The notes beneath the pieces were generated by a model, which had not been told where the DNA came from, made no database searches, and saw nothing but the letters and a program-made list of their open reading frames with translations. From Fonsecaea monophora (taxonomy: Eukaryota; Ascomycota; Eurotiomycetes; Chaetothyriales; Herpotrichiellaceae): a stretch of DNA of 64,000 nucleotides. The stretch is from NCBI RefSeq assembly GCF_001642475.1, contig NW_019173938.1, forward strand, positions 186,001 to 250,000. Direction: 5' to 3'. Numbering within the stretch: position 1 is the stretch's first letter; every line of letters starts with the position of its first letter. Below, piece by piece: positions 45,944 through 55,558 of this stretch. Both the position numbers and the translations under genes were made by a program.

Positions 45944-46280
45944 CTAGCTCGATGCCCCCGTACCCTTGCCTGTCTTTGTCTCGGCATGATCTTGAAGGAT
46001 ATGCTTCGGGTTGCTTGTGAGATTGGCGGTTTGGTCATCTTTGCCTTCATTCTTGCTTTGCGAGTTGTCGAGCTATACGCCATAGTTAGCAAATGTGATC
46101 AAGGTACCTTTGATGTTGTTTTGGCAAGAGTCGATAGGTATGGTTTGTGTCTGGGTGCACAACCGCGAGCTAGGGGAAGTATACCTTTCCGCTGCCCGGC
46201 TGGGAGGGATGATCTTGCTGCTGAGCGCCGGTCTGTCGCTCAGGGTCTGGTGACTGACGGCCTTGGTTCGGTGCAGACAT
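45944..46280 (-). CDS. Small conserved-looking fungal protein, 74 residues
   Basis: Two exons, 46280-46185 (32 residues) and 46072-45944 (42 residues plus stop); the intron (46184-46073) is 112 nt, GTATAC...ATAG. It starts MSAPNQGRQSPDPERQTGAQ and continues with a Lys/Asp/Gln-rich middle (QSKNEGKDDQTANL) and NPKHILQDHAETK. I recall short ascomycete proteins with the same MSAPNQGRQ-type start and the NP-x-L-x-D tail, so it is probably real, but the function is unknown. It is entirely hydrophilic, with no signal peptide. A longer open frame on the plus strand (45860-46363) overlaps it and is taken as a shadow. Confidence 0.7.
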
Positions 46281-46997
46281 TGTGTGATAAGAGGATAAGG
46301 TGTTGTACACGATCTATGTGCTGTGTGAGCAATGGCTTTGCTCGAGCAGATGTTGGGGATTGAGGGCTTGTATTCGACTTACTGGAATTTGGGTAGATGG
46401 ATATGCGTGAGTTGGCTTGATAGACGAGAGAAAGAGAGTTCTGGAGAAGATGTGAATGTGAGAAATAGGACTCAGTATAAATGAGAAGAGGCTGCGTCCT
46501 TCGTCACCCCGCTGAGCACGATGATGATCCCGCTATGAACTATGACGTTTGATGGTTACGAAATACTGGGCCGCCACGAACCATGTCACGCCTGCTGTGA
46601 GCCTTTCCAGGTAAGGGAAGTAAAGATCCTCGATACCCTGCAAGGAATTTCCCATGCATATCGGCATCTGAGACTTTGCCATAGAATCTTGCATTGCCTC
46701 GCTTGCTTGGTCGAGTGGTGATATTTTCTAGAATGAGTGGATCAGATGAAACCATATATTCCAGCGCGCAATCGCTTGATCTGGGTCTCTCCAAAGGTCA
46801 AAACGACGTTTCCACCATTGCCTAGATTTATGTTGCACAGATATCAGACAAACTCAACTGAATCCAGCAAGCCAACAAATCTAGACCGCCATTTGATCAG
46901 TCACACAAACAACCATCCGCCTTTTATCAGCCTTCTGCCTTCCACCTTTCAATCGACCAGAACATTCACTCTTATGACTCAAAGCACACCTGCGAAT
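46281..46997. other. Intergenic 717 bp
   Basis: Promoter of the 74-residue gene and 3' flank of the Cys-rich gene. One TGACTCA at about 46975 has no gene in a sensible position. Nothing else supported. Confidence 0.5.
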
Positions 46998-47210
46998 CTA
47001 TTTTCCCCAGCGCAAACTTGGACTGGCGATGCCGAATGTGGCCAGGAGGCTGGCTTTGCAGTTGGGACAGCTCCGGCTCTTGTCCTGGCGAATTTTGAGC
47101 TGCACGTAGTTGGGGCACCGGCGTCCAGCCTGATACTTGCAACCTGTCTTGTCCAGCTGGTATGATTCGTAGTGACCGCACCTCAGGTTGATCAGGCGTT
47201 CGAAGCACAT
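46998..47210 (-). CDS. Small Cys-rich protein, putative metal binding
   Basis: A 70-residue frame starting MCFERLINLRCGHYESYQLD. Cys/His ligands: C2, C11, H13, then C in KTGCKY, C in GRRCPNY, and a C-x2-C in SCPNCKAS, the pattern of small ascomycete zinc proteins with C-G-H-Y and C-P-x-C motifs. The last 15 residues look variable. A single exon is assumed; an unseen upstream or downstream exon is possible. No signal peptide, so it is presumably cytosolic or nuclear. Function unknown. Confidence 0.55.
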   Translation of the reverse strand: MCFERLINLRCGHYESYQLDKTGCKYQAGRRCPNYVQLKIRQDKSRSCPNCKASLLATFGIASPSLRWGK

Positions 47211-48053
47211 GGTGGCGGGGTATTGTCTCGTCCAAAACCGACTGCGCCGAAGCCGTTAATGAATGACCTGCAGTGAAACAGTGTCGCGCACTCACGTACA
47301 CTTGATCTTCTAAATATTGACTTATCCAATTGGTTGTGCGTTGTTTATTTCTGCCACTGTGGGCGGTGCAGGCGATCGGCCCAGTTATCCAGGCTCTCCG
47401 CAGGCCTCACAGAAGCGATCAGTTGAAATGGTGGAAGGCTTGTTCATACTCTGGGGAATGATGGAATCAGATAATAGATGACAGTGGATGAAGCTATCGT
47501 CCGGGACGATGGCAATGTGGTGTACTTGTAGGAAAAATGTGGCAGTGAGGACAGGAGTCATTCCAGGTGGGCAGAACGAGAATTAAGCTGCTCAGGTGTT
47601 TTGGGGGGGAGGCGCAGGCAAAGATTTGTTGCGTTCGGAAGTCTTGGGTGTCTGGCACTTTGGGTCACTCCCAGAGTCCCAGCCGGTTGGCCCGCCTATG
47701 CGAATCACACTGCGCCCGATGCGGGAACTTGGGCCCCCCTAGCCACGATGGTCTCGCTTTGTTTGCCTGAACCATCCACCATTTACTTTTGTCTGGTAGC
47801 AACAACTTAGGTGATGTTTCCCTGACCACTGAAATCCACTGTACAATTTTCAGAGGGAAAAGAGCTCAAGAATCATCTCGTTGAAAATGCCCAACTTTTC
47901 TACCTGCAGTGGACTCGTCGTGAATTGGATGAACGTAACCACGCGATACTATTTCAAGGACACTACAGGCCTCCATCAAATGCAACGTTCACACCACTGA
48001 GACTCCACCGTCAAAGAATAAAGCATTTGGTGATAAAGCCATGTCTCCCTCCC
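47211..48053. other. Intergenic 843 bp
   Basis: No gene supported. 5' flank of the Cys-rich gene and 3' flank of the Vip1-like gene. Confidence 0.5.
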
Positions 48054-49150
48054 TTAGACAGCACCGGTTGGCAACTGTTGCCCGCTGGCTTGAGCAGCCT
48101 CCTTTGCTTCAGTGGTTGCTTCTGAGCTGCCCTTTGCACAGTTTGCACAGGCACAATGGCCAGGAGGACAGGGACATTTGCCCTCGGTACCTCCACAAGT
48201 GCACACTGTCTTGTCTGTGCCTTTGACGGGCTCTGGCTGAATGGCTCCGACATCGCTCTTTGCGCACCTAGCACAGTTGCAATGACCTGGGTCGCATCCA
48301 CATATTCCCTCTTCGCCACCACATTTGCAAACTGTCTTGTCCGTTCCTGGGACAGGCTCTGGCTCATAATGCTTGCCTGCCTTCAGGTCTGCCAATCTGC
48401 GGGCTTCGGTGTGCACATCTCTGACTTGCTTGTCCCCTTGTATATAGAACTGTCTGATCTTTTGCCCAGTGGGAGTCCCCAGTGCCTTTTCGAAATACGT
48501 GTGGACTCCACCCCAGGCACTCATCGCCTTGTCACTCACTCCATACTTAGTATCCACAGACTTGGCTGTGTCGGTAGCCTTGTACTTCTGGTCGAAGTTG
48601 GTCAGGGCACTGGTGAAACGATTGCTGAAACCATGCTTTTGATCCAGAGCAATGGCTCTTGAGATGACTTGGTCTGAGAGAGAGTAGCCATGAGCAAGGT
48701 ATTCGGCCACAATCCTTGAACGTGGTTTATCTTCTTGCTCAATGTGGTCGTCACCGGGGGCGGACGAAACCGCGGCACCAGCCTTGGAAGCAACGTCATC
48801 GATGGTACTGGCCGCAGTTACGTGGACCTGAGATTTGCCCAGCTGGGTGCTGTCGAGGAGGAGGGCTGTCTTTGCGGCACTATGATAACAGTGTTAACAT
48901 CATAGTTGAAGTGTCTTGAGGCTCCTAGACTTACGTTTCCTTCTCAAAGGTCACGGTGGCAGATTTTGCGGCGTCTGGAGCACCGGACTCGGGTGTGACA
49001 GAGATTGAGGTTATCTTGCCACTATATCAGAGGTTAATGTCGTACAACGTTCTCTGGAAAACCTGAAACTTACCAGAAGCTGAAGAAGTCCTTGACCTCC
49101 TTCTCGCTGGTATCATGAGAGATACCCTTGACATGGACGGTGGTCGACAT
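48054..49150 (-). CDS. RRM protein (Vip1-like) with two metallothionein-like modules
   Basis: 329 residues in three exons: 49150-49074, 49021-48935 and 48879-48054; introns are 52 and 55 nt. Residues 3-75 form one RNA-recognition motif (TTVHVKGISHDTSEKEVKDF and SATVTFEKET as RNP-like strands), as in fungal Vip1. A helical middle (about 110-225: GYSLSDQVISRAIALDQ, then TPTGQKIRQFYIQGDKQ) is also family-like. The tail has two copies of a 7-Cys module, at 239-260 and 281-302, both C-x-C-x6-C-x-C-x4-C-x-C-x2-C, each preceded by PEPV-x-GTDKTV. The spacing is close to fungal copper metallothionein. I infer metal binding. It probably binds RNA; cellular role unknown. The start is well fixed by the RRM. 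Confidence 0.85.
48138..48329 (-). repeat. Tandem metallothionein-like modules inside the RRM gene
   Basis: Encodes residues 239-302. Two 42-residue-spaced copies of the same seven-Cys pattern with matching flanks show an internal duplication of about 126 nt. Confidence 0.85.
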
Positions 49151-49748
49151 GGCGGGGATGAATTGGTGGTGCGAAGATAGCACGTTGTTCTGGATAAGGT
49201 GTATGTTTTTTGGAATGAAGTGGGTTTTGGGAGGTAAGAAATATGTTTTCTTTGTCGAAGAAACCAGAAGGCTTTACAATGTTTGTTTTATGGCGTAGAG
49301 GAGATCAAATTGCAGGATGCACATGATGATCCCAGCAACAGTCGAAAAAGGTCAACATACGTCACTTCCGTCTCAACGCCCCCTCCTGCCACTCACCTAC
49401 CTGCGCCACATCGAACCACATCAGCCACACCGCCACTCTCCAGCCTCGGCATGTGTCAAGATGGGCGAATCTACTGCGAGTTACTCGGTACACAATCAGG
49501 CAACCATAAAACCGAAAAGGCCGCCAAGGATTTTGTATCGCTCTACCTCGTACGTATGGCAGACCTCGATTGAACATCATTTCTGTAATCTGGCTTCATG
49601 CTCCTCTATGGAATCCCAGCCAATGTCAAGCAATCTTACATGCCCGTCAATGACCTGTCATTGACCACTATCAACTCTCAAATTATGCGGGTGTCGACAC
49701 CCAACTCCAGATGGTTCATCACATGTTGAGGATCGATATAGGATCAAA
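49151..49748. other. Intergenic 598 bp
   Basis: Promoter of the Vip1-like gene and 3' flank of the secreted protein gene. No coding region supported. Confidence 0.5.
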
Positions 49749-50270
49749 CTACTTGGTCGCCTTTGTTGATTTGGACTTCGACGAAGTCTTTGTTTGTTTC
49801 TTGGTGGTGGTTTTTGTTGACTTTGTGTTCCTGGTCGTCGTCTCGGCAGGGACAGTGCTCGCTTTGCCAATAACAGCAATTTGGGCACACTGCTGCATTG
49901 TTATTCCCTGGTCATTTCGTCAGGTCTTATTTCTTAGTATAGGGGAGATGTGCTAGGGTGCAAAACACATGCACGGGTACTCACAGATGGACAGCAGCGA
50001 TTGGCAGCGACTCCTGTACCGCAATTATAACCGCCTGGACAAATCCCTGTATAGTCACTCGATCAGTCCTAGTCTCCTCGGACATATGGTGGAAGCATGA
50101 GCCCTACCACTTCCATCTGGGCAGCACGTGTCCTTTTTGGCATAGCAAAACGCCCCAAAAAATGCGTCGCACAGGTTGGAATTGTCTGGGCAAATTGACC
50201 AATTTTGGACGTCCCCGGCAGAAACGGCGACGGACAGGCACAGGGCGCTGAGGGGTAAGGTGAACTTCAT
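49749..50270 (-). CDS. Small secreted Cys-rich protein with Lys/Thr/Ser tail
   Basis: A 127-residue secreted protein in three exons: 50270-50108, 50046-49985 and 49907-49749; introns are 61 and 77 nt. Signal peptide MKFTLPLSALCLSVAVSAG. The mature part has ten Cys, including CC pairs in KKDTCCPDGSG and NRCCPSG, and the stretch GICPGGYNCG, so five disulfides are possible. The last 45 residues are Thr/Lys/Ser-rich (STKTTTKKQTKTSSKSKSTK) without Cys, suited to O-mannosylation or wall binding. Both introns keep frame and separate Cys blocks. Size and Cys content fit the fungal small-secreted-protein class (wall or effector-like), but I cannot assign a role. Confidence 0.78.
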
Positions 50271-51265
50271 GTTTGGCGAAGTGCTATTCGAATCTGTCTT
50301 CTCAAACAAGGGCTCAGCGAAGTATTTCGTCCAATACTGCCCTCATGGGGCAAGAGGCGCATATTAGTACCCATCACGGGTGGCAGACCAGGACAATGAA
50401 TTCACCCCGAAGAAAGACAGAGAGAAGCGTGAAGCGGAATGGTTGCAGGCTTTCGATAACTCGGTAAGTGGGAGAGTTCCCCGGATTAGAGGCTGAATAG
50501 CCATGTAGACAAAGGAACCCTGGCTCTGTTGCAGCACGAGAACAGCTCCATCGTTGTCAGGCCAATCTATGCCATGGAGAACAAAGAGAATTGGTCGTCT
50601 CGAAGTTTAGGATAAGCGCCATTGTTCAAATACTTGACTCGGCGGTCCGTTAAAGACGGACTACAAGAAAGTGTCCATGAAGCTTGACTGTACACACCTG
50701 CTCCATGATGGTCAAGAGAAATGTCTCGGTGTGGCTGGAAAGATGGTCTGTGCTCAGAACAAGGCTACACTCCATGGAATGGCGAGTTATTCGTGGAAAC
50801 AACTCATGGAGGTGGTGTAAGAAATGCCAATCCTAGCAGGTAAATAAATAGGACGAGCGAGTAGACGGTGGGTACAGAGTACAGTGCGTTGACTCAGCCA
50901 GATGAAGACGGAGTATTGTGAGTGGCCAAGTCAATATCATCCAGAAAAGGGCATCAGTTTACCTAATTAGGAAACCACCATACGGCACCAGACAGTGTCC
51001 ACCCCCCCACAACTGCCAGCTCTATCTAGACCTCACCGAGTACTCAACTTCCTCTCTTTGTGCCAGGAATGTGACCTGAACCGCTCTCTCAGCCGTGGCT
51101 CACTCGCTCGTCAAGATCGAGATGCGAAAATCCTTCGGCTTCAATGCGAATTGTGCTTCGCGAGGAATTGCCGTTTGATTCTATATTTGCATGTTGAGGA
51201 ACTCTTGTCACATTAGCTCTCGCGATTGCATCCGGCTTCTACGCCTCCAATAGGGCTTTGGTAGC
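50271..51265. other. Intergenic 995 bp
   Basis: Promoter of the secreted-protein gene and 3' flank of the His-rich gene. A perfect TGACTCA lies at 50890-50896, about 620 bp upstream of the secreted-protein start. No gene supported. Confidence 0.5.
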
Positions 51266-52456
51266 TTAACAACCCCCAGAATGCCCATGATTGCCATCAT
51301 TATCATCATGTGTTTGGCCGCCGTGGTGCTGACTGTTGTCGCCATCACCTCTATGCTGCCAGCCTCCATCGTGGTCGTGGCTATTGTCACCATGGCTTCC
51401 TTCTTGCCATCCTCCACCGTGATCGTGGCCGTCTTGCCATTCGCCCTCGTGCTGATCTCCATTCCAACCTTCACCTCCACCTTCACCCTGCCAGCCGTAG
51501 TCATCCTGTTCATCACCACCGAGGCCGTTACCATCATGCCAGTGCCCAGCGTGGTTCTCATCATTGCCATGTTGCCACGACTGATGCGGGTCGTTATGGT
51601 GATCATAGTGCTCGTCGTTGCCATCTTGTTCGTGGTACGGCTGATACTCCTCATCTTCCCTGGTTGGGTAATAGTCGCCTTCTTGGTGACCTTCTTCCTC
51701 ACCGTAATATTCAGGGTCGTCCTCATTCTCGAAGGCGTCTTCGTCATAGTCCTCATCAGGGTCGTTCTCCTCGTCCGAGTCGCTGTCCGAGTCTTGAGGA
51801 CGCGGGACTCCCAAGATGTGCTGGTGCATTCGAGGTTTGAGCTCGCTAGGATCAACATCTTCGTGGCCGTAAAACTGGCCGAAGATAGAGGCGGAGTGGT
51901 CACCGTGAAGGGCGGCTGCGCGTTCATTTTGGGGGTCAATCCTTAGGATTTGAAAACAAATATTGGTCATGTTCAACGAATGGTGGTGAAGTCTCGGTTG
52001 TAGCGTTTCATCCGGCTCTAGAGGACGTATGAGTGAGTGACGGGAGAGCTGGCGCTCGCTGGATTCAACAGACTTACCTTCAGACCAGTACGATTTCTCG
52101 TATTTGCGCTCGAGCCTGTCCAGCTGGGCCTCGAGCTCCTGCAGTTTCGCCCAGGTGTCTTCCCCTGCATCATCACCCTCCTGTTCCATCTCCCTTTCCT
52201 CAAGATGACCGGTCTGTCCTATCTCTCCCTCTCCAAGATCGTCATCTTGTATTATCTCGCCCGCATCAAGGGAAAATTGCCCCAGGTGGCCATTAGGGTC
52301 GAATCCCTGTCCCCCCTCGTCATATCCATGTTCCCCTTGGACGAGACCATCTTGCGCCGGGTCAAAATGGCCTTGCGCGTGATCTTCAGGATAATAAAAG
52401 TCACCGTGCCCTTGGTCTTCTCCAAAGTGCTGTGCTTGGTGATGGTTCTCCTCCAT
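51266..52456 (-). CDS. His/Asp/Gly-rich acidic protein
   Basis: Unknown; 376 residues with the 60-nt intron 52077-52018 (GTAAGT...CTAG) removed. The intron is a multiple of three and stop-free, so the frame reads through. Start at 52456 (MEENHHQAQHF); an upstream ATG at 52507 adds 17 residues. A helical segment LQELEAQLDRLERKYEKSYW precedes a more ordered block (RLHHHSLNMTNICFQILRID, then HASIFGQFYGHEDVDP-like). The final 180 residues are Glu/Asp, then Gly/His/Asp/Trp repeats such as GGGWQEGSHGDNSHDHDGGW, a good candidate to chelate divalent metals. No signal peptide or membrane segment. The family is unknown. Confidence 0.65.
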   Translation of the reverse strand: MEENHHQAQHFGEDQGHGDFYYPEDHAQGHFDPAQDGLVQGEHGYDEGGQGFDPNGHLGQFSLDAGEIIQDDDLGEGEIGQTGHLEEREMEQEGDDAGEDTWAKLQELEAQLDRLERKYEKSYWSEGKSVESSERQLSRHSLIRPLEPDETLQPRLHHHSLNMTNICFQILRIDPQNERAAALHGDHSASIFGQFYGHEDVDPSELKPRMHQHILGVPRPQDSDSDSDEENDPDEDYDEDAFENEDDPEYYGEEEGHQEGDYYPTREDEEYQPYHEQDGNDEHYDHHNDPHQSWQHGNDENHAGHWHDGNGLGGDEQDDYGWQGEGGGEGWNGDQHEGEWQDGHDHGGGWQEGSHGDNSHDHDGGWQHRGDGDNSQHHGGQTHDDNDGNHGHSGGC

Positions 52457-53986
52457 TTTTCCAAAAAGTCGCAGAGTAGGAAGTTGATGGGCGTGAGTAT
52501 CCAACACCGGGCGCGAGAGATGCTTTGGGGAAGAGTATGATGGACCAAGACTCTAGGCAAGGAACGGTTTGTACATGAGCGACGAAGAAATACCCGTATG
52601 AAGACTGCGCTATAAGCCATGCTTACCCCCTCCCCCCGTAGAGCAGTGCCACAAGGATTTACTAGAGAATTGAAGCTAGACCAGAATGGCGCGTCCTGCC
52701 CCCTTAACACGTCTGTACTGGGGCCGGCCCCATTCGCAACTGTAGTGATGCTTCAGGTACCTGATTTGAAAAACATGTCAGCATCGGTTGGGTCCAGCGT
52801 CTTGGCCTGGACGGCTTAGTTCTACTTCAGCTATAATACCCACATTCAGCTAAAGATGTTCCCAAGGCTGTGTGATATGTTTATACATGTCTTTCTAGGA
52901 CCTTGGGGAAATGATTCCATTTGCCCCCTTCGTTCCATGTGGAATCCTTCAGGAGAACAGATCCGGAAAGAAACTACGTACAATGTAACGTCGTTTCGGT
53001 CGTCTTAGTATTCGGCAACGTCTCTGTTCCAAAAATGAATAAAGACATCTTCCCTGCTCGTGGGGCGGAGGTGGACTGCCATTCCAAATATCATTAGAGT
53101 CAGACCACCTCCACTACAAGCAGTTGCATAGCGAAGATAGCAAAGGAACTCCTCCACTGTGATCAGGGATGGGTACATCTTGGCAATCCTCTGCCGTGGC
53201 CGGCATAACAAAATGTCGGGAGACAGGCCTCGAACTATACCTAACTAGCAGTGTTCGTCACTCGCCAGTACCAACTCTTTTATATGGAGGCCCACAAGCA
53301 CTCCGAACCGATCATCCGGTCAGACGGATAACCATTCATACCAGATTAGGATGTATTCTAGCCACTCAAGAACTCTTATCCAGCCAATCAAAATACCAGA
53401 GATTCAAGGATTCAGCCGCCCCCCCCTTCCCCCCCCCCCCCTCAATCGAACATGGCCTCCACATTCTTTATACTGGGACAAGACTACCTTCTTTTTTTCC
53501 GGCCCGCGGCGCTTCAGGCATATATGAGCCAGGCTACCATCAGACATGGGTCGGGGCTGCCGTAAGCATCCTACCCCGTTCCGTTGCCTACAGGATTTGC
53601 ACGTGGCGCTCTGCTGTGCCTTTTGCTCTAATATTGCATCAGAAGCAAAGGGCAATGACCAAAGACCATCCCTGGGAAAACCAGGCCTCCCTTCTCTCCC
53701 TCTCTCTCTCTCCTCCCCCGCCCCCGCCGGGAGAACTGCGCATCTGTGCCTAACGAGTGGTGGCTGACAATGTTACCATGATACCTTTCCAATAATGACT
53801 AGCAGGGAGGCTTGCCCCCACGACTCTTTTAATAACCTGACCGGGGAGGAAGCTATCTCGAAGCATAGCTGTCTTTGGTAGATAATATGTGCTGCAGGTC
53901 ATGACCATAAGTTGACAAATGCAACTGTGCGACCTGACAGCAGAGTCGAAAGCTCAATATTTCGCAATCCCAAAGCAAACACCACC
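52457..53986. other. Intergenic 1.5 kb
   Basis: Divergent promoter region of the His-rich and DUF2235 genes. It holds C-runs at about 53416-53441 and a CT-repeat near 53696-53712. A 194-codon plus-strand frame (53169-53753) shows no family features. Confidence 0.5.
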
Positions 53987-55558
53987 ATGTCTACATCTAC
54001 CGGAGCTCCGCGTAGAGGAGCCGCGCCGACTGGGAGAGGCGGATTTCCCGCTGGCAGAGGGAGAGGCGGTGCTCCCCCTGGAGGTGCTTCGTCTACCAAG
54101 GGAAAAGAGCGAGCACCCGCGCCGACAGGTCGAAGATTTCTCATCTTCTGCGACGGAACCGGCGAAGTTGCACCAGAGAAGTCCTCGGGCAGCGAAAGTA
54201 ACCTGGCGAAACTCGCCCTCTCCATGGCAGAGCGCGGCTCCGAGGGCCAAGAGCAAATTTGTTTCTACCAGCAAGGAGTAGGCACCGTTCCGTTTACCCA
54301 TCCTATACAGAAAATCAATGAAATGACCATGGGCCAAGGTGAGTCCTCGAGCCCACTGAGACGGCTACAGGCAGGTTGATACATCATAGGCCTCGAGGAC
54401 CACATCAAGATCATATACAACTACATTGCTCCTGTCCCAAGCCAAGCAGAGCCCTCGTCCCCACCTGATGATCATCCGAGGATTCGACAAGGAGACACTT
54501 TGTGTTTCTTTGGCTTCTCCAGAGGAGCAGCAACAGCACGCTTTGCGGCCGATTTCATTGCAACTGCCGGTTTCCCAGCTGAAGCTCCGTCTAGGATGGC
54601 GAATTTCGACGTCTTCTTCCAAGCCTGGAAGAATGCATCAGATAATAGCCGATACCGAGTTCCACAGTCCGTGAGGCTCATCATGCCCAAAGTCGAATGT
54701 GTTGGAGTTTTTGACACAGTCGAAGCCCTTGGACTGCCGAGATCCACACAGCAGAGGGTGCGCAGCGGAGTGCCCCCTACAATCCCAGACTTGTCGACAA
54801 AGGCAAAGCTCCTCCATGGAAGTATCCCGTACGGATTTCAAGCCCTTGCTTTGCATGAAATGCGCCAGGCGTTTTTACCCGAGGTTTGGGGCCCACCGCG
54901 GGCACTGGGACAAGTCATCAAACAGACCTGGTTTCTTGGGAAACATTCAGATGTCGGCGGTGGCCCTTCCTCAGACAGGCCAGACTCCGGTCTAGCAAGC
55001 ACGGCGTTCCGATGGATGATAGCGCAGCTCAACAGCATTGGCATCACAATCGCTGCGACTGGGGGCCTTGCTGAAAACCTAGCAATTCCAGAATCAGAAG
55101 CCGGACAGGGCCAAGTTCGAACCCAAGGCACATTCAGTGGCGGCATTCAGGGAGGCCAGGCACCGAGAACACCGGGACGATACTCAGTTAGAATGGAGAA
55201 GGTCCACGAATCTGTCCGATTACAAGGGCTGACGAACGTCAGTCAGCTACCCGAGACGCCTTCCCTTGCCGAGCTCATAGGGGAGCTACGACATGAAGGA
55301 GAGAAGTTTATCTGGGTGAACGGAAACATCAGGATGGAAGAAGACACAGATATTGCGCCTCCAGAAGGGAGCACGACAGCTCAGGCCACAAACGCACCGC
55401 TACATCCGCTGCCTAGCACCGCGAGACCTGGTGGCGGTGTGGTCCCTCAACGGCCTCAAGGGAGAGGAGGTGGAGTAAGAGGAGTGAGAGGAGGCGCAAG
55501 AGGAGGTGCAAGAGGAGGTGCAAGAGGAGCAGGACCATCTGGGCAAACTGGTACTTGA
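53987..55558 (+). CDS. DUF2235 (Tle1-like) alpha/beta hydrolase with RG-rich ends
   Basis: A 506-residue protein in two exons, 53987-54338 and 54390-55558; the intron is 51 nt. The DUF2235/Tle1-like fold shows the strand FLIFCDGTGE (FCDGTG at 54-59), the nucleophile elbow GFSRGA (Ser161), GVFDTVEALG (Asp226) and FLGKHSDVGGG (His303), a plausible Ser-Asp-His triad for a lipase or esterase. Bacterial Tle1 members are phospholipases; the fungal substrate is unknown. Unusual: residues 8-36 are RG-rich (GRGGFPAGRGRGG), and the last 40 residues have RGG repeats (RGGARGGARGGARG), which suggest RNA or protein binding. No signal peptide, so cytosolic. Start at 53987 is the first ATG in frame. Confidence 0.88.

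Noticed and set aside
45860..46363. Plus-strand 167-codon frame
   Set aside because: It overlaps the two-exon 74-residue gene on the other strand and shows no domain.
50890..50896. Perfect TGACTCA
   Set aside because: It lies about 620 bp upstream of the secreted-protein start with no amino-acid gene nearby; probably chance.
51281..51946. Plus-strand 221-codon frame that reads as a multi-pass membrane protein
   Set aside because: It is the antisense of Asp/His/Glu-rich codons of the minus-strand gene, which turn into Ile/Val/Leu; no independent support.
53169..53753. Plus-strand 194-codon frame
   Set aside because: Low complexity, poly-Pro from a C-run, no family pattern.
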